Below, piece after piece: positions 6,311 through 8,237 of a stretch of DNA of 8,237 bases. Source of the stretch: CAYFMH01 sp964344165 (lineage in GTDB: Bacteria; Patescibacteriota; Gracilibacteria; UBA4473); the NCBI GenBank assembly GCA_964344165.1, contig CAYFMH010000075.1, forward strand, positions 1-8,237, given 5' to 3'. Made by a program: the position numbers and the translations under genes. The notes beneath the pieces are model-generated. The model was not told where the DNA came from and did no database searches. It saw only the letters and a list, made by a program, of their open reading frames with translations. Every line of letters begins with the position of its first letter. Positions within the stretch are counted from its first letter, which is position 1.

Positions 6311-6342
6311 GGAGTGGGTGTGTCGATTAGACCACCCACTTC
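6311..6342. repeat. Left-end bulged hairpin of the Y1 element
   Basis: The lower stem AGTGGGTG (6313-6320) pairs with CACCCACT (6333-6340). T6321 is bulged. The upper stem GTC/GAC (6322-6324 and 6330-6332) closes the loop GATTA. The outer pairs G6311-C6342 and G6312-T6341 (wobble) extend the stem. It has the same design as the right end. Confidence 0.75.
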
Positions 6343-6380
6343 GTTATGTTTTCTAAACATTCGTTATGTTTCCCAAACAA
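6341..6380 (+). repeat. 20-bp tandem repeat, two units, at the element's left end
   Basis: Units 6341-6360 and 6361-6380 both begin TCGTTATGTTT and agree at 17 of 20 positions. The core CGTTATGTTTT recurs inverted at 6916-6926 next to the right hairpin, so it may be part of the transposase recognition sequence. Confidence 0.7.
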
Positions 6381-6404
6381 AAGAAAAAGACTAGAATCTA
6401 ATCA

Positions 6405-6911
6405 ATGCCTTCTCCCTGTGTACCAAAAGACCTCAATGACAGAATTTATTTTATCACCTGTACCACAAAAAATTGGTATTATATCTTCGATAGACATAAT
6501 CGATGGAAAATTCTTGCTGATTCAGTTAAATACTGTCAGAAACATAAGGGTCTAAAAGTTTTTGCTTATGTTTTTATGTTGAACCATATCCATCTTTTGG
6601 TTGAAAGTCCTGATGTATCAGGATTTTTAAGAGATTTTAAAAAACACACTTCTTTTGAACTGATGAAAAATATGCAAAAAACAGAACCAACGGTTGCAGA
6701 ATTATTTAAAGGAGAAGGTGATAAGTATTCTATATGGCAAAAAACAAACATGCCGAAATTGGTCGAAACAGAAAAATTTTTTGCTCAAAAGAAAGAATAC
6801 ATTGAATTTAATCCGGTAAGAAAAAATTATGTTGAGCTCCCAGAGCATTGGGTGCATTCTTCAGCTTCGTCGAACAGCCCGATTATCATTGATGACCTTT
6901 GGGAGGAATAA
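6405..6911 (+). CDS. REP-associated tyrosine transposase (Y1/IS200-like HUH family)
   Basis: A 168-aa single-domain Y1 transposase, which cuts and rejoins single-stranded DNA through a 5'-phosphotyrosine bond. NDRIYFITCTTKNW (11-24) is the first strand. The HUH motif LNHIHLLVES (about 59-68) supplies the two metal-binding histidines. GFLRDFKKHTSFELMKN is the following helix. The catalytic tyrosine lies in QKKEYIEFNPVRKNYVELPEHWVHSSAS (from about 128), which matches the RAYT signature YIxxNPVrxxxvxxpexWxySS. The length is typical for RAYTs and the gene appears intact, so the element may be active. No accessory gene (tnpB) is present. The start follows the family's short N-terminus, with no Shine-Dalgarno. 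It lies inside an element with inverted hairpin ends, 10 bp after the truncated membrane-protein frame. Base use is AT-rich compared with the flanking repeats. Confidence 0.9.
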   Translation: MPSPCVPKDLNDRIYFITCTTKNWYYIFDRHNRWKILADSVKYCQKHKGLKVFAYVFMLNHIHLLVESPDVSGFLRDFKKHTSFELMKNMQKTEPTVAELFKGEGDKYSIWQKTNMPKLVETEKFFAQKKEYIEFNPVRKNYVELPEHWVHSSASSNSPIIIDDLWEE

Positions 6912-6925
6912 ACTCAAAACATAAC

Positions 6926-6956
6926 GGAGCGAGTGTCCTATCGGAACACTCGCTCC
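6926..6956. repeat. Right-end bulged hairpin of the Y1 element
   Basis: GGAGCGAGTG (6926-6935) pairs with CACTCGCTCC (6947-6956). The upper stem TCC/GGA (6936-6938 and 6943-6945) closes the loop TATC. A6946 is bulged, which is T on the other strand, as at the left end. It lies 14 bp after the transposase stop and could also slow transcription, though no T-run follows. Confidence 0.75.
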
Positions 6957-6964
6957 TGCCTAGG

Positions 6965-7319
6965 TGTGGAGAAGAAGGAATATTGGATTTACTATTTGGG
7001 TTCCCCATTTGTACAAACTTTTCAAAAATTTTTGACTGAAGCACTTTTAATCTTAGAGTGGGCCGGATGGTTACCGGGTATTTAGCGACTTTTCTTTGGT
7101 CATTGACGCCTTTCCTTGAGCTGAGGGCGGCGATCCCTCTCGGCTATCTCAAATACAATCTCCCTCTCTATGAGGCCGTGGCGATTTCTGTCGTGGGGGT
7201 GATTTTTTCTGTTTTAGTTTTGCTTGTTTTATTGCCAATTTTAGTTGGTTTTTTTGATCGACATATTCCCTTTTTTCATCGGATCCTGCAGGCGATATTT
7301 GCCCGTACTCGAGCCAAAC
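6965..7319 (+). repeat. Direct repeat, copy 2 (upstream region plus 5' half of the intact membrane-protein gene)
   Basis: The partner of 5948-6302. The repeat starts five bases after the element's terminal GCAGG-type sequence and runs into the complete gene. The shared ~100 bp upstream contains a weak promoter-like pair TTTACT (6988-6993), 18 bp, TACAAA (7012-7017), present in both copies. Confidence 0.95.
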
Positions 7320-7564
7320 ATTCTCACCGGATGGAGATCGTGGGGGATGTGTTTTTGATTATTTTAGTCGCGTTACCGTTGCCGGGGAGTGGGGGATGGA
7401 CGGGAGCATTATTGGCCTATCTCTTCGGAGTCAAACCCCGAAAAGCCCTGCTCCTCATTTCCACCGGGGTGGTTTTGAGCGGGTTGATTGTGGCTTTTTT
7501 GACGGTTTCAGGGGTTGAGATTTGGCACTTTCTCAACGGATTCGGACAGGAGGAGTCACCGTAA
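7067..7564 (+). CDS. Small multi-drug export family membrane protein (COG2426-like), full-length copy
   Basis: A 165-aa integral membrane protein of the family annotated as 'putative small multi-drug export protein'. Transport has not been firmly established for the family, so the substrate is open. There are four hydrophobic segments in two similar halves. Half one has TPFLELRAAIPLGY (about 14-27), then the long segment AVAISVVGVIFSVLVLLVLL. Half two has VALPLPGSGGWTGALLAYLFG (about 101-121), then LLLISTGVVLSGLIVAFLTV. The ELRxxIPxG and PLPGxGxWxG motifs are the family hallmarks and probably form re-entrant elements. A basic stretch (FFHRILQAIFARTRAKHSHR) links the halves. ATG 7067 is preferred to GTG 7058 because the conserved region starts just after it. 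The last 32 bp overlap tsaC tail to tail. Confidence 0.85.
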   Translation: MVTGYLATFLWSLTPFLELRAAIPLGYLKYNLPLYEAVAISVVGVIFSVLVLLVLLPILVGFFDRHIPFFHRILQAIFARTRAKHSHRMEIVGDVFLIILVALPLPGSGGWTGALLAYLFGVKPRKALLLISTGVVLSGLIVAFLTVSGVEIWHFLNGFGQEESP

Positions 7565-8039
7565 AGTCCCAGATTTCTGAGGGGTCTTTTTTTGGCAGTT
7601 GATCAAATCCTGGGAAAATTTGCACTTCCGCTCCGAAGTTTTCGGTAATTTTTTGAGCTTCAAAGATTGGCGGTTGGCCGCTGAGATTGGCAGAGGTCGC
7701 GGTAATCGGGTAATCAATTTCTTTCGCTACCTCTGGGATCGTACACACCCGAAAAGCCACTTTTTTGTCTGGCCAGAAAGAAGAAGCAGGAAGTGAATTT
7801 TTAGGCCTGAGGATCGCTGTTTTTGGACTTTCAAAGAAAAAATCCTCGTTTAGATCATCTGGCACCTCCGCAAATTTCTTCAGCATTTCAAAGTCACGGA
7901 CCATGAGCGAGAAGTATTTTTCGTCGGGTCTGTTTTTGAGTTTTTGCAGTTTTACAAGCGTTTCTGGATCGTCCGCACGGACTCCGAGGCCGAAGCTCGT
8001 GTCGGTGGGGTAGGCAGTGATGACCTTGCGGTTGAACAT
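7533..8039 (-). CDS. tsaC: L-threonylcarbamoyladenylate synthase, YrdC/Sua5 domain
   Basis: TsaC makes threonylcarbamoyl-AMP from threonine, bicarbonate and ATP, the first step of the essential t6A37 tRNA modification. The ATG at 8039 gives 168 aa; a TTG at 8057 would only add six residues. Motifs: AYPTDTSFGLG (9-19), KLKNRPDEKYFSLMV (33-47, the substrate-binding K..R...K region), TAILRPK (74-80), KVAFRVC (93-99), PITATSANLSGQPP (111-124) and DPSEIWDFT (152-160, usually PSTIVD). It has the YrdC domain only, with no Sua5 C-terminal domain and no partners (tsaB, tsaD, tsaE) in the window. It ends with TGA just after VRIR and overlaps the convergent membrane-protein gene by 32 bp. The leader is AT-rich with no Shine-Dalgarno. 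Confidence 0.9.
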   Translation of the reverse strand: MFNRKVITAYPTDTSFGLGVRADDPETLVKLQKLKNRPDEKYFSLMVRDFEMLKKFAEVPDDLNEDFFFESPKTAILRPKNSLPASSFWPDKKVAFRVCTIPEVAKEIDYPITATSANLSGQPPIFEAQKITENFGAEVQIFPGFDQLPKKDPSEIWDFTVTPPVRIR

Positions 8040-8062
8040 TATGTTTTTAATTATCAATTAAT

Positions 8063-8105
8063 CCGCCTACGTTTATTTTGAAAAATAATTTTAAACTTCG
8101 GACGG
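8063..8105. repeat. Imperfect inverted repeat upstream of tsaC
   Basis: CCGCCTACGTTTA (8063-8075) and TAAACTTCGGACGG (8092-8105) pair at about 11 of 13 positions with one unpaired base, around a 16-nt AT-rich loop. It lies in the leader side of tsaC and upstream of the rightward promoter. It may be a stand-alone intergenic hairpin repeat; only one copy is in the window. Confidence 0.4.
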
Positions 8106-8136
8106 ACAGGCAATTATCAATGAAGGAATTTTTAAC

Positions 8137-8165
8137 TTGACAGAATATTTTTTGTATTGTATAAA
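8137..8165 (+). promoter_or_regulatory. Strong sigma-70-type promoter reading out of the window
   Basis: A perfect -35 TTGACA (8137-8142), a 17-bp spacer and -10 TATAAA (8160-8165) predict a start near 8172. The remaining 65 bases contain no ATG, so the product, a protein or an RNA, lies beyond the window edge. Confidence 0.65.
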
Positions 8166-8237
8166 ACCATCGTTTTTTATTATCTTAGATTTTCGGGTCA
8201 AACGCAACACAAGGAAGATTCATAGTTAGGATAGAGT

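Larger units (their letters stand above)
6050..6394 (+). pseudogene. Truncated small multi-drug export family gene (5' fragment)
   Basis: The first ~85 residues match the full gene at 7067-7564 with five substitutions (I/V, F/L, Y/A, D/N, I/L) and then stop at codons for RAK. The remaining 29 residues are translated from the left end of the adjacent mobile element and end at TAG 6392-6394. The fragment keeps the first two membrane segments and the TPFLELRAAIPLGY motif, but it lost the second half with PLPGSGGWTGAL. It cannot be a normal family member. The substitutions are conservative and the frame is open to the junction, so decay is recent or the fragment is still expressed. Ten bases separate its stop from the transposase start, so read-through transcription into the transposase is possible. 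Confidence 0.8.
6308..6959 (+). mobile_element. Y1-transposase (RAYT/REP-associated IS200-like) element with inverted hairpin ends
   Basis: About 652 bp bounded by GCAGGAG (6308-6314) and CTCCTGC (6953-6959). The left 45 bp (6308-6352) and the reverse complement of the right 44 bp (6916-6959) align at roughly 35 of 45 positions, ending in the shared CGTTATGTTTT. Each end folds into a bulged hairpin. One gene lies inside, a tyrosine HUH transposase. No target-site duplication is seen, as expected for single-strand transposition by Y1 enzymes. The inverted arrangement of the two hairpins resembles REPIN/RAYT units more than classical IS200/IS605, whose subterminal hairpins lie on one strand in the same sense. 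The exact tips are uncertain; the bases ctagg (6960-6964) before the repeat could belong to the element. Confidence 0.75.

Noticed and set aside
6451..6458. TTATCACC inside the transposase gene as another TrmB-type half-site
   Set aside because: It encodes the conserved YFITCT strand, is not near a promoter and has no partner half-site.
7029..7060. TTGACT at about 7034 as the -35 of the membrane-protein gene
   Set aside because: At 17 bp the -10 position reads AGAGTG, far from consensus. The shared upstream TTTACT-18-TACAAA is no more than a weak alternative.
7533..7535. TGA at the end of tsaC read as glycine (Gracilibacteria-type code)
   Set aside because: The asparaginase, rsmH, TrmB and transposase genes are full length without any in-frame TGA. 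In-frame TGA codons would be expected under that code. The YrdC domain is already complete at this stop.
1..8237. tRNA, rRNA, CRISPR array or phage attachment site
   Set aside because: No cloverleaf, rRNA-like stretch, spaced repeat array or integrase was seen on reading both strands by eye.

Overview
The window is a mixed stretch of bacterial chromosome, moderately AT-rich, with short intergenic gaps and standard stop codons (TAA, TAG and one TGA). Sigma-70-type promoters are recognisable (TTGACA/TATAAT), but no gene that I checked has a convincing Shine-Dalgarno sequence. A TrmB-family regulator, a small RsmH-FtsL remnant of the division cluster, a short single-domain TsaC and many small orphan proteins would suit a Patescibacteria/CPR lineage such as the Peregrinibacteria-Gracilibacteria group. 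This is an inference from style, not a marker-based assignment. Full-length genes without in-frame TGA argue against the TGA=Gly code.

Layout. 1-716 (+): the C-terminal half of a sensor histidine kinase that lacks its phospho-acceptor H-box. 729-776: a bidirectional terminator-like hairpin. 744-3053 (-): a probable co-directional run of an unknown 223-aa protein, then an L-asparaginase/GatD-like amidohydrolase with Asp-to-His at a catalytic position, then a small secreted protein. 3054-3178: a divergent control region whose palindrome sits in the promoter spacer and -10 of the next gene. 3179-3931 (+): a TrmB-family regulator. 3940-5302 (-): rsmH followed by an ftsL-like gene. 5303-5592: an AT- and poly-T-rich region with outward promoters. 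5593-5877 (+): a small cysteine-containing orphan. 5948-7564 (+): a partial duplication of a small membrane-protein gene ('small multi-drug export' family) with a 0.65-kb Y1-transposase element between the two copies. 7533-8039 (-): tsaC (YrdC domain), overlapping the membrane-protein gene tail to tail. 8063-8237: an imperfect hairpin and a strong rightward promoter firing out of the window.

Three things stand out. First, the TrmB operator has half-sites TATCAC/GTGATA, like the glycolytic-regulon motif bound by archaeal TrmB-like regulators, and it is placed to block the gene's own promoter. Second, the Y1 element has inverted terminal hairpins with a conserved bulge, and the two ends differ by compensatory base-pair changes. 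This is the architecture expected of a RAYT/REPIN-type element. Third, the membrane-protein gene is present as a 5' fragment plus a full copy. They share upstream DNA, and a 119-bp stretch is perfectly identical inside otherwise diverged copies, which suggests gene conversion.
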